Notes under the pieces: model-generated
Database searches by the model: none
Seen by the model: only the letters and a program-made list of their open reading frames with translations
What the model was told of the DNA's origin: nothing
In this document: positions 8,108-16,600 of the stretch, one piece after another
Layout of the letters: the number at the start of each line of letters is the position of its first letter
How positions within the stretch are numbered: the stretch's first letter is position 1
Translations under genes and position numbers: made by a program
NCBI GenBank assembly: GCA_020718525.1
Contig: DYRX01000048.1
Coordinates: 1-17,432 of the forward strand
Direction: 5' to 3'
Length of the DNA stretch: 17,432 bases
Source of the DNA: Victivallis vadensis
GTDB taxonomy: Bacteria; Verrucomicrobiota; Lentisphaeria; Victivallales; GWF2-50-93

Positions 8108-9289
8108 TTACTTGAAAAGCTGGGACCAGGCGGGGAAGCTCATATTCGAGCCGGAATTGACAAGCTGGCGCATTTTTCTGCTCTGGCTGTCAATAACGAA
8201 AAGGGAGGATTTTCCACCGAGGGTCCTGGAGCAGACAATGTGCCTGTTGTCGGGCGCCCAGGATGGATTTTCCCAGTCGCCGGCGGCGTCAACGAGAATT
8301 CCGTTGGGTTCCTTTCCGGAAAGATCGAGGAGGGCGATCGTATAATTTCTCCCCATTTTGGCGGAGTAGGCAATCTTGTTGTCCTTTGACCAGGACGGGG
8401 TTGCGGCTTCCGTGCCCGAAGTGGGAAGTCGGGTTGGAGATCCGCCACCTGCGGGTATGACATAAAGAGACGGGCGGCCGGAGGAGTCTGAGACATAGCA
8501 GATTCTGCTTCCATCCGGGGACCAGCACGGAGAGGCTTCGACGCTTTTTCCAGTGGTGAGCCGTCTCATTCCGGCAGTTTCAACCTCTTTGACATATAGC
8601 TCGACCTGGCGGTCCTTGCTGAGTATCATCGCCATGAATTTTCCATTCGGAGAAATTGATGCGCAAGAATTCAGACCTGGCAGTTGAAGAAGGCTCCTGC
8701 TTCTTCTTGTGAGCGTGTTGTATTCAACGATATATGTCTGCATCTTGGAATACATGGTATATATGATGGAAGCCTTTCCGCAATACCAGTCCGCCTCGAC
8801 AGATAGGGTGCCGTTGCTTGTCGCCTTGACAAGATTCGAGCCGTCGAAATCGCAGTAGTATATCTCCTTTACGCCTCTGCCTGTCTCCGCGGAAAAGGCG
8901 ATCTTCGAATTGCATATCTGCACATCGAATATTTTTTTCAGCATATGGTCAACAGCCATGTCTGCGGCGCGGACTGCCCTGCCCTCTTGGAGCGGAACTG
9001 AGAAGGAAAGCTTTGCCGCGCCGGAAGGATCTCTGACGACGATATTCGCAGTGGAGCCCGAAACGGAGCCCTCGACGCTGTAGTCGGACGAAGGGCTGTT
9101 GCTTGGTTCAAACCAGCCGCAGTTCTTCAGATCGGAGGCGAAGCGGTTCGAGAAGTCCTGATTTCCCTGAATGCCTTTGAAAAAGATGCTGGGGTTCTTT
9201 ACTTCCGCAAATTTTCTCACAACGACGGTCTGAGCTCCAAGAATCATGCAGAAGCCGAGGATCGAAAAAAAACAAAAAAGCTTTTTCAT
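8108..9289 (-). CDS. tolB: Tol-Pal system protein TolB, periplasmic beta-propeller
   Basis: TolB is the periplasmic beta-propeller of the Tol-Pal system, which links the outer membrane to the cell wall and supports constriction at division. The protein is 393 aa. Residues 1-19 form a signal peptide (MKK, hydrophobic core, LGA before Gln20). An N-terminal domain runs to about 130. PD40 propeller repeats follow, seen as SISPNGKFMA, CWSPDGSRI, SWSKDNKIAYS and SWAPDNRHI. ATG 9289 has AAAGGAG 10 nt upstream (9306-9300). It is the first gene of a pair with lipA. The usual partner pal does not follow, so the rest of the Tol system must lie elsewhere. Family call is confident; orthology to classical TolB rather than a generic PD40 protein is likely, given the N-terminal domain. 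Confidence 0.9.
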   Translation of the reverse strand: MKKLFCFFSILGFCMILGAQTVVVRKFAEVKNPSIFFKGIQGNQDFSNRFASDLKNCGWFEPSNSPSSDYSVEGSVSGSTANIVVRDPSGAAKLSFSVPLQEGRAVRAADMAVDHMLKKIFDVQICNSKIAFSAETGRGVKEIYYCDFDGSNLVKATSNGTLSVEADWYCGKASIIYTMYSKMQTYIVEYNTLTRRSRSLLQLPGLNSCASISPNGKFMAMILSKDRQVELYVKEVETAGMRRLTTGKSVEASPCWSPDGSRICYVSDSSGRPSLYVIPAGGGSPTRLPTSGTEAATPSWSKDNKIAYSAKMGRNYTIALLDLSGKEPNGILVDAAGDWENPSWAPDNRHIVCSRTLGGKSSLFVIDSQSRKMRQLVNSGSNMSFPAWSQLFK

Positions 9290-9316
9290 ATTGGTCTTGC
9301 TCCTTTCAAGGCAAAC

Positions 9317-9346
9317 AATATACTATATCAGATGCGATTTTCTCAA
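9317..9346 (-). promoter_or_regulatory. Candidate promoter of the tolB-lipA operon
   Basis: On the minus strand, TTGAGA (9346-9341) and TATATT (9322-9317) are separated by 18 bp. Transcription would start near 9310, just ahead of the AAAGGAG site of tolB, leaving a short leader. The same gap must also hold the promoter of the divergent dinG operon, for which only a weak candidate (TTGCTC at 9297, TACTAT at 9321) is visible. Confidence 0.35.
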
Positions 9347-9387
9347 ACTAGCATTTCTTAAAATCTTCTCAAGTGTGAAAATTGAAA

Positions 9388-11412
9388 ATGATAATGAAGA
9401 TTGAAAAATACGAGTCCGGCGAGGAGGAAGAAGAGGTAAAAGACTTCTCCTCGGTGATAACAAGGACGGCGGCTTTCTTTTCGGCGGGATCTCCGCTCAG
9501 GTCAATCTCGCAGTTTGGAGGTCCCGCATACGAGGAGCGTCCACAGCAGACAGAAATGGCGCTGAGGATTTCCGACGCGCTGGCCCTCTCGAAGAACATC
9601 TGCGTCGAAGCACCGACCGGCGTTGGAAAAAGCTTCGCCTATCTGGTCCCTGCAATCTACTACGCTCTTGAAAGCGGCAAGCCCGTCATAATCAGCACGG
9701 AAACAATCAACTTGCAGGATCAGCTCATCAACAAGGACATCCCGCTCATAAAAAAGGCGATCGGATTGGAATTCAAAGCTGTTCTTGCCAAGGGCAGATC
9801 CAACTATCTCTGCATGAGGCGCCTTGGGATGGCGTCCGGGAAAAACGCCTCGGAGCTTCTTCCGCTGGAAGCACTCCACAGCGGCGTGTCCCGCATACAG
9901 AAGTGGGCGAAAAGCTCCGACGACGGAGCAAAGGGCTCGATAGATTTTCCATACAGCAAGAATCTCTGGGAGCATGTCTGCTCCGAAGTCGGCAACTGCA
10001 TGCGCAACAAATGCGAGCACTACAAGTCATGCTTCTACTGGCGTGCGAGAAAATCCTGGGACAGCTCCGACATAATCGTAGCCAATCATGCGCTCTTCTT
10101 CACGGATCTCAAGATGAGGTCGGTCGAAGAGATGGAATCGTCGCTTCTGCCGGAATATTCCGCGCTTATACTCGACGAGGCGCACAAGCTCGAGGACGAG
10201 GCGGCACAGCATCTTGGACTGCATCTCAGCAGTTTCGGCGTAAGATCTTTTCTTAGAAAGCTTTATGACCCTGAAAAAGCCAGAGGACTGCTCATGATCG
10301 GCGGCGACAGGAGCATGGCGCTCCGGAAAACCGTCTCGGAAACCCTGACCGCGTCGGATTTCTTTTTCGAGTCGGCGAGAAACTATCTGGCGGAACGGAA
10401 CAAGGGCGAAATCAGGATAATGAATCCGTTTTTTATCGAGGACACGATAACGGTGCAATTCCAGAAGCTTGACAAGGAGCTTGAGGAGTTCATCAAATCC
10501 TGCGAGGACGATTCGATCAGGCAGGAAATGACGGCGCAATACATGGTGTCCACATACTACTCGAAGGGATTCTTCGACTTTTTGAACATGAAGATGCCGG
10601 GGCACGTGTACTGGATCGAGGGAAAGGGCGAAGGAGGCGGACTGCATACCGCCCCGGTGGAAATAGGCAAGCTTCTCTCCCAGCTACTCTTTTCGATTGA
10701 AGAGCCCATCGTTCTCACCAGCGCGACCCTCTCCGTCAACAAGTCCCTCGATTTCTACTTCAGCAGAATTGGGTTTGCCGACGGCGAAGCCCTGATTTTG
10801 GACACGCCCTTCGACTACATGAGCCAGGTCTCCCTCTATGTTCCAAAGATGCCTCTGCCGGATACGGAGGACTATTTTGATTCGCTCTGCATGCGTGTGC
10901 AGGAATACATCAGAATGACCCACGGCAAGGCTTTCGTCCTCTTCACGAGCTACGATCTGCTGAAGAAGTCCGCCACGTCTCTGAGGAGGTTTTTCGATGA
11001 GATGGGCATAAAGCTGATGATCCAGGGAGGAGACCTGCCGCCGGCAATGATGCTGGAAGAGTTCCGCAGAGACACGAATTCAGTCATCTTCGGGACGAAC
11101 AGCTTCTGGTCCGGCGTTGACGTCCCCGGAGAAGCCCTCAGCAACGTGATCATAACCAAGCTCCCCTTCTCGGTGCCGGATCAGCCCATTGTTCAGGCAA
11201 GGAACGAGAAGGTGAGAGAGCTTGGAGGAAACCCGTTCTTCGACTACCAGGTTCCTGAAGCCGTCCTGCGCTTCAAGCAGGGGACAGGCCGTCTCATCAG
11301 AAGAAAATCCGACAAGGGCATCATTGTTGTGCTCGACAGGAGAATCGTATCGAAAAACTACGGACGCGACTTCCTGGAATCCCTACCCCCATGCCGTCTA
11401 TGGATAGAATGA
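9388..11412 (+). CDS. dinG: DinG/XPD-family iron-sulfur DNA helicase
   Basis: This is an ATP-dependent 5'-3' DNA helicase of superfamily 2 that resolves structures such as R-loops and D-loops. From ATG 9388 it is 674 aa. Walker A APTGVGKS is at about 75-82 and the DEAH box (ILDEAH) at about 261-266. The 4Fe-4S ligands are C142 (in KGRSNYLC), C204, C209 and C215; the spacing CX4CX5C of the last three matches DinG. Motif VI reads QGTGRLIRR near the C-terminus. The start is uncertain: TTG 9382, ATG 9388 and ATG 9394 are all in frame and none has a good ribosome binding site. An acidic stretch of five glutamates follows the start. It opens a four-gene run, with the next gene 10 nt downstream. Family certain; the exact name within DinG/YoaA-like helicases is less so. 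Confidence 0.93.
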   Translation: MIMKIEKYESGEEEEEVKDFSSVITRTAAFFSAGSPLRSISQFGGPAYEERPQQTEMALRISDALALSKNICVEAPTGVGKSFAYLVPAIYYALESGKPVIISTETINLQDQLINKDIPLIKKAIGLEFKAVLAKGRSNYLCMRRLGMASGKNASELLPLEALHSGVSRIQKWAKSSDDGAKGSIDFPYSKNLWEHVCSEVGNCMRNKCEHYKSCFYWRARKSWDSSDIIVANHALFFTDLKMRSVEEMESSLLPEYSALILDEAHKLEDEAAQHLGLHLSSFGVRSFLRKLYDPEKARGLLMIGGDRSMALRKTVSETLTASDFFFESARNYLAERNKGEIRIMNPFFIEDTITVQFQKLDKELEEFIKSCEDDSIRQEMTAQYMVSTYYSKGFFDFLNMKMPGHVYWIEGKGEGGGLHTAPVEIGKLLSQLLFSIEEPIVLTSATLSVNKSLDFYFSRIGFADGEALILDTPFDYMSQVSLYVPKMPLPDTEDYFDSLCMRVQEYIRMTHGKAFVLFTSYDLLKKSATSLRRFFDEMGIKLMIQGGDLPPAMMLEEFRRDTNSVIFGTNSFWSGVDVPGEALSNVIITKLPFSVPDQPIVQARNEKVRELGGNPFFDYQVPEAVLRFKQGTGRLIRRKSDKGIIVVLDRRIVSKNYGRDFLESLPPCRLWIE

Positions 11413-11422
11413 GAACGCAATC

Positions 11423-12130
11423 ATGAAGGAAATCATCGCTGAAATAAGGGACGAGCTCAAGAAGAATGCCGATCCGCGGATCCAGATCGCCGGACAAAGA
11501 TTCTTCAAGGAAAAAGTCCAGTCCTACGGCGTCAAGACCGCGATGGTGATGAAAATTGCCAAGCCCTACGACAAACGTGTCGCGAGCCTGGACAACATGC
11601 TTGTCTTCGCCCTCTGCGAAGACTTATGGCGCTCCGGCATCATGGAAGAATCCTTCATCGCCTGCCACTGGTCGTATCTCATCCGAAAAAAATATCTGGA
11701 CTGCGATTTGAAAGTCTTTGAAAAATGGATCGAGCTCCATGTCTCCAACTGGGCTTCATGCGACACCCTCTGCAACCACAGCGTCGGATCTTTCATTGAC
11801 AGCTATCCGCAACGCATCGAAGATCTGAAAAAATGGGCGCAATCCAGGAACAGATGGTGCAGACGCGCCGCCGCCGTCAGCCTGATCATTCCAGCGAGAC
11901 GGGGAAAATTCCTCGGCGACATCTTTTCCATCGCCGGAATTTTGCTCGAAGACAAGGACGACATGGTTCAAAAGGGCTACGGATGGATGCTCAAGTCGGC
12001 AAGTCAGGCGCAGCAAAAAGAGGTCTTCGACTTTGTCATGAACAGCAAAAGCAGGATGCCGCGCACCGCACTGCGCTACGCGATAGAAAAAATGCCCAGG
12101 AGTCTCAAGGCAAAAGCAATGGAAAAATGA
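11423..12130 (+). CDS. alkD: AlkD-type DNA alkylation repair glycosylase
   Basis: A HEAT-like-repeat DNA glycosylase (DNA alkylation repair family) that removes N3- and N7-alkylated purines without base flipping. It is 235 aa, the family length. The catalytic set of Bacillus cereus AlkD (W109, D113, R148, W187) is matched by W110, D114 (SNWASCDTLC), R148 (NRWCRRAA) and W188 (GYGWML). Basic helical repeats fill the rest. The ATG is 10 nt after the dinG stop, with only a weak GAGA-like ribosome binding site, so translational coupling is likely. It sits between dinG and two cobamide genes, making a mixed operon. Confidence 0.92.
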   Translation: MKEIIAEIRDELKKNADPRIQIAGQRFFKEKVQSYGVKTAMVMKIAKPYDKRVASLDNMLVFALCEDLWRSGIMEESFIACHWSYLIRKKYLDCDLKVFEKWIELHVSNWASCDTLCNHSVGSFIDSYPQRIEDLKKWAQSRNRWCRRAAAVSLIIPARRGKFLGDIFSIAGILLEDKDDMVQKGYGWMLKSASQAQQKEVFDFVMNSKSRMPRTALRYAIEKMPRSLKAKAMEK

Positions 12131-12161
12131 TTCCACCAATTTTCTCCCGAGCGGAACAGAC

Positions 12162-12980
12162 ATGATATCATTGAAAAAAGGCTTTCCTTTCAGGCTGGGA
12201 ACAAGCTCCTTTATAATTCCGGCAGGCATTCTAGAAAATGTGGAGATGCTCTCGCCAAACTTCGACGACATCGAAATCCTTGTCTTTGAGTCTGACCGCA
12301 TCTCGCAACTGCCGTCAGAGGAGGAAATACTGAGACTTGTAGAGATCGCCGCCGCCAAAGACTTGACATACACAGTGCATCTCCCGCTCGACATAAATTT
12401 GCAGCAGACGAAATCTCTCGTCGTCAAAGAGGCGGAAGCAGTCTTGCGGATCATAGAACGGCTTTCCCCTCTTTCCCCTTTCGGATGGATACTGCATCTG
12501 CCTTTCCCGGCTCCCCTCCCCTCCCCCGTATCGGCTTCTGAAATTCTCGACAACGCCCGCATTTTCATCGGGAGACTCAGGGACAACCTGCCATTTGCCA
12601 GCTCAGATCTATGCATCGAAAATCTGGACTACGACTTCAATTTTGTTTCGGAGCTGATCCAGGTCTTCGATCTTTCCGTCTGCTTTGATCTGGGTCATGC
12701 GCTAAGACTCGGACTCGATCCGCATTTGTTCTGGGATCAATGGAAAGAGCGTGTCAAAATCGTCCACTTGCATGGTTTGAATGCGCAGGGAAAGGACCAT
12801 TGCGAACTAACTTGCCTCCCATTCAAGACCCTTTCAGATTTAATCTCCGTGCTCTCTGCCGACCACCACCGTTTTCGTCGAGTCCTAACAATCGAAGTCT
12901 TCGGAATTGAAAAGCTAAACTCATCGCTGGAAACTATGCAAAAAATACGAAAGGAGCTGGCAGAATGCCAAGAGTCATGA
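12162..12980 (+). CDS. cbiR: Cobamide-remodelling phosphodiesterase CbiR (AP endonuclease-like TIM barrel)
   Basis: CbiR, known from Akkermansia muciniphila, hydrolyses the phosphoribosyl bond in the nucleotide loop of cobamides, releasing cobinamide phosphate so the lower ligand can be exchanged. The protein is 272 aa and has the TIM-barrel pattern of the AP endonuclease 2 superfamily. The N-terminus RLGTSSFIIPAGIL and the string TYTVHLPLD fit the family as I remember it. Candidate metal ligands are E43, H73, H112, E153, D176, H179, H202 and E245. The next gene, cobU, overlaps its end and acts on the CbiR product, which strongly supports this call over a DNA-repair AP endonuclease or sugar isomerase. 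The ATG lies 31 nt after alkD with a weak ribosome binding site. Substrate range cannot be read from sequence. Confidence 0.82.
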   Translation: MISLKKGFPFRLGTSSFIIPAGILENVEMLSPNFDDIEILVFESDRISQLPSEEEILRLVEIAAAKDLTYTVHLPLDINLQQTKSLVVKEAEAVLRIIERLSPLSPFGWILHLPFPAPLPSPVSASEILDNARIFIGRLRDNLPFASSDLCIENLDYDFNFVSELIQVFDLSVCFDLGHALRLGLDPHLFWDQWKERVKIVHLHGLNAQGKDHCELTCLPFKTLSDLISVLSADHHRFRRVLTIEVFGIEKLNSSLETMQKIRKELAECQES

Positions 12981-13489
12981 TGGTAACTGGCGGCGGCAGA
13001 AGCGGCAAAAGCAGTTTTGCCCTCGGGCTGGCATCTCCATACGGGAGAAAAATATTCATCGCGACAGCGGAAGCATTCGACGATGAAATGCGCGAAAGGA
13101 TACGGAAGCACCGCGAAGAGCGTGGCGAGACCTTCGACACTCTTGAAGCCCCCCTCGACCTCGCAGGCGCAATTTCACAAGCTGGAAAAAACGCCGACTT
13201 CATCCTCGTTGACTGCCTCACGGTCTGGCTCGGCAACATCATGCACCACGAATCTCAGAATCCGGAATCTTCCCCAAGAATTGAGAGCCTCTTTGCGATT
13301 CTCGCAGATCCTCCATGCGATATTGCCGTCGTCACCAATGAACTCGGCCTTGGGATAATCCCCGGCGACAAAATCTCAAGAATTTTCAGGGATGCATGCG
13401 GAAGAGTGAACCAGAGACTGGCGCAAATTTCCAATGACGTGCATTTCGTGGTCAGCGGAATACCGCTCAAGATAAAGGGTGACTCGTAG
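12965..13489 (+). CDS. cobU: Adenosylcobinamide kinase / adenosylcobinamide-phosphate guanylyltransferase
   Basis: CobU (CobP) phosphorylates adenosylcobinamide and transfers GMP from GTP to give adenosylcobinamide-GDP, the acceptor for a new nucleotide loop. The protein is 174 aa, about the family norm. The P-loop GGGRSGKSS is at 9-17, the guanylylated histidine is probably H49 (RIRKHREERG), the second NTP motif is ILVDCLTVWLGN, and NELGLGIIP is present. Its start overlaps the end of cbiR by 16 nt, and AAGGAG (12951-12956) lies 8 nt upstream inside cbiR. Such overlap implies co-translation. The downstream partners cobT and cobS are not in the window. Confidence 0.95.
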   Translation: MPRVMMVTGGGRSGKSSFALGLASPYGRKIFIATAEAFDDEMRERIRKHREERGETFDTLEAPLDLAGAISQAGKNADFILVDCLTVWLGNIMHHESQNPESSPRIESLFAILADPPCDIAVVTNELGLGIIPGDKISRIFRDACGRVNQRLAQISNDVHFVVSGIPLKIKGDS

Positions 13490-13631
13490 ACGAAAAAGCT
13501 TGACAGGCGCTCGCCACCAAAAGGAGGCACCCTGATCGGAAAGATATGGTTTTCAATCCCATTGATAAACTTTGGAGAAACACTAAATTTATTTATCTGG
13601 AAGACTATAGCGACGAAACGGACAAAGGATC
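13490..13631. other. Short gap between cobU and the CBM2 protein gene with an unused ribosome binding site
   Basis: AAAAGGAGG at 13519-13527 is a near-perfect plus-strand ribosome binding site, but no standard start codon follows at normal spacing. The nearest ATG (13546) is 18 nt away and opens a frame of only about 46 codons that runs into the antisense of the CBM2 gene. The cobU frame also reopens after its stop and stays open to 13651. This may be the beginning of a lost cobamide gene cut by the same event that truncated the neighbouring gene. No terminator hairpin is apparent between the convergent genes. Confidence 0.3.
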
Positions 13632-16600
13632 TCAGTCAGGATCGCTGTCGTTGGCGGGCGCGTTGACAGTCACTCCTGTTTCGTAGGCAGTTTCAGCAAA
13701 ATCGTCAAGCGCGTCCGGGGCACGGTTTTCGCTTTCGCCAATGGGCACGCCGTTGAAGCTTATATTCGATGGTTCAACCAAGACATTTCCAGGTGAGCCG
13801 TTGAATCCGAATGAGACGGATGCTCCGGGGGCAAGCCTGCCATTCCAGGAGACATTGCATATCCTGTATCTGCCCCCAGAATTGGAAGCGATTTCGGCGT
13901 TCCAAATACAGGTGATCTGGTAGGGGAAATCAAATTCGAGAGTCCATTGATCTATCGTTGTCTTTCCACCGTAGTTGATCTTGATTTCGCCGCCAAAGCC
14001 AGACCCCCAGTCACCCGTCACTTTGAAAGCGACACTTGTTCCGTCACCGACTGGAGGCTTTGACTGCACGACGATTGAAACGAGCGCGCTGTCAGTTTCG
14101 CCACGCCCGTCGCTTATGGTGTAAACCAGGGAGTCCGATCCCTCGTAACTGGCTTCAGACGTGTAAGTTAGGATATTATTTGCGAAATTCGCAGTTCCAT
14201 GGGCGGGATGAATGCTTATTTCCGCAGTGAGGGTGTCCCCGTCAGGATCGCTGTCATTTGCCAGCACATTGAGCATTGCAGATCCGCCTTTTTCCACGTT
14301 GAGATTGTCGTCGGAGGCAATTGGTGCCCTGTTGGGTTCGGGATCGTCGGGACCTAGGAGGACAGGATTTTTGTAGTAATCCTGAGCCTTGCTTATCCAC
14401 CAGTTGTCGTCGCTTGTCGGGGTTCCTATTCCATCTGTGCTGTCTCCCACTCCCGCTCCGAAAAGTGCGGCTATCACACCTGCGGTTTTGGCGACTTTGA
14501 GGTTCCTCCCCCAGGTGACAGTTCTGCCTTCCGCGCTTACGGCTGAAGCTCCGTCGTTTCTGGAGAAGTAGTCGAATCTTGCGCCGGAAACAGAGAATGA
14601 ATCACCAAAGAAGTACGATGGTGCTGAGTCTTCGAAGCGGCGCGAGACATTTGGAAGATCTGGCAATTTTCCATCTTCCGAATATGGATTGAGTGCGAGG
14701 CTCGAGTTGATTCTGCCAGTCGGGATTTGCCATAGAATCACAGGCAGTTCAGTTTTTGCGTGCATTGCACTGGCGAATTCGAGATAGTTTCTCCAGTGTA
14801 TCGCGTTCCAGAACCAGGTCGAGTCCGCAGGATTGGCATTTTTTCCCTCGGCACCCGCATCAAGCCCGTACTTGTCTATGGAAACAAAATCTGCCCCGTT
14901 TGAAAGGATGCCTGCGGAAATGTAGTAGTCGCTGATGGCGAGTGCTTCCTTTCTGACTGCCTCTCTGCCTGCGGCGATATCTCCGGAGTCCGTAAGATGG
15001 ACAATGCCTTTTCCGGGGATTTGTGTTGTAAATCCGCCGGCGGGACTTGCCCACAAATTGAACTGCCATCCGAAATATGCGGAAGGCATCTTTCTGGATA
15101 TTGCACAGTTTATAGCCTGGACAAGTCCAGCCACAGTGTTTGGATAGGAAGGATCTTCGCCGCGAACGAGCGCTCCGGATTCGTACGCCGCGTCAGTGCG
15201 CGCCAATATTGAATCTGGAGAAGCGTCGTTCTGTGCCATGTATCCGAGAAAATCTGGTTCAAGCAGGAATCCGACCATCTCATCGCCCGCCTCGTTTTTA
15301 GCAAGCTCAAGGGCAAATTTGAGATCTGTGAAATAGCCGAACATATAGTCGTAGGACTGGATATGCTCCTTGTCGGTGTAGTAGCTTTCGCCGCCGTCCG
15401 GTATGTTGTAATAGACTAGGAAGGGGATCATTCCGAGCTTGATGCTTTCGCGGACAAAAGATGTGACTCGGAATCCGTCCCGATCCGTCCAGGTTCGCCA
15501 TCCGCCGCCCATGCTTTTCGGACCGCCGTTGATATAGATGTAGCGGATGTCCATGCGGCGATTTTTTGCATCTTCTCCGAATGAGCGCCAGAACGAGAGA
15601 TCTCCGTCGCTGTCCTCGCTAACCGATCCGACTGCAAGATATGACGGCATTCCCGGCAATGACCCGTCTTCATTTTTCACGCGGATTCCGAGATGTCTGA
15701 CTTCGCCGCCACCTGTGTCGCTGATTCTGATTCCAGCACGGCCCGGCTTCCTGCCCTTGACGCTAAGAATATTTCCACCTACTGCGCAGTCCACAGCGTC
15801 AGGATTGTTCGTCGCGACTGCGAAATTCGCAGAAGCATTTAGGAGATTTGAGAGTGTGAGAGAGATGGTTTCGCCGCATCCGACTGTCGTCTGCAGGGAC
15901 TGGCGTCCATTGTCCGCTTCGGCAATGACTATATGGCTTGCGCCATCAACTGCGTAGTATTTGATTTCGCTGAGCGCTTTCCCTGCGGAATTCGCAAGTT
16001 CGATCTGATAGCCGTAAACGCCGTATGCTTTGCCCTCGTCAATGCGCAGTTCTCCCGACTGGACTTCAGCCGCAGAGATGGACTCCTCGTGAATTTTCAC
16101 TCCGTCCTCGAAAAGTCGCCAGAGATTTCCAGCGGCGCCGCTCCATTTTGTCCACTTGACGACGTATCCGCCTTTTTCCCAGTCTTTCAGGATTGATATG
16201 CTCGGAGTTCCAGGCACGATTATTGGAGGCGAACTGACAGTCACAGAGACCTCGGCGGAAGAGCTTTGTCCGTCCTGATCGCCTATTGTGTATGAAAAGC
16301 GATCTGAACCGAGATATCCTTCCGCATGAATGTAGATAGCTTTCAGGGAATCCTGGGACAATCTTGCAATTCCGTGGGAGGGAATTCCTATTGCCGTTAC
16401 CGCCGCTTGCGAGCCTGGGGGGACGATGTCGTTGGCGAGCAGATTGATTTCGACGGAATTGCCCGCGACGACGCTGGTGCTGTCATTGACTGCCTGGAGC
16501 TTGTCCGGAGTTTCGCCGCAATCTCCGCTGAATTTGACATTTTCTGGAGCGGAGATGACATTCCCCGGAGCTCCGCAGAAACCGAATGATGTAGTCTCTC

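Noticed and set aside
7211..8128. LipA and TolB both end in QLFK
   Set aside because: The codons differ and the upstream sequences are unrelated, so I take this as coincidence rather than a duplication.
11756..12616. Minus-strand frame of 286 codons across alkD and cbiR
   Set aside because: It spans two genes with confirmed catalytic residues on the plus strand and shows no family motif.
12162..12980. Endonuclease IV or sugar-phosphate isomerase for the TIM-barrel gene
   Set aside because: The fold is shared, but the RLGTSSFIIPAGIL start, the TYTVHLPLD string and the overlap with cobU fit CbiR better.
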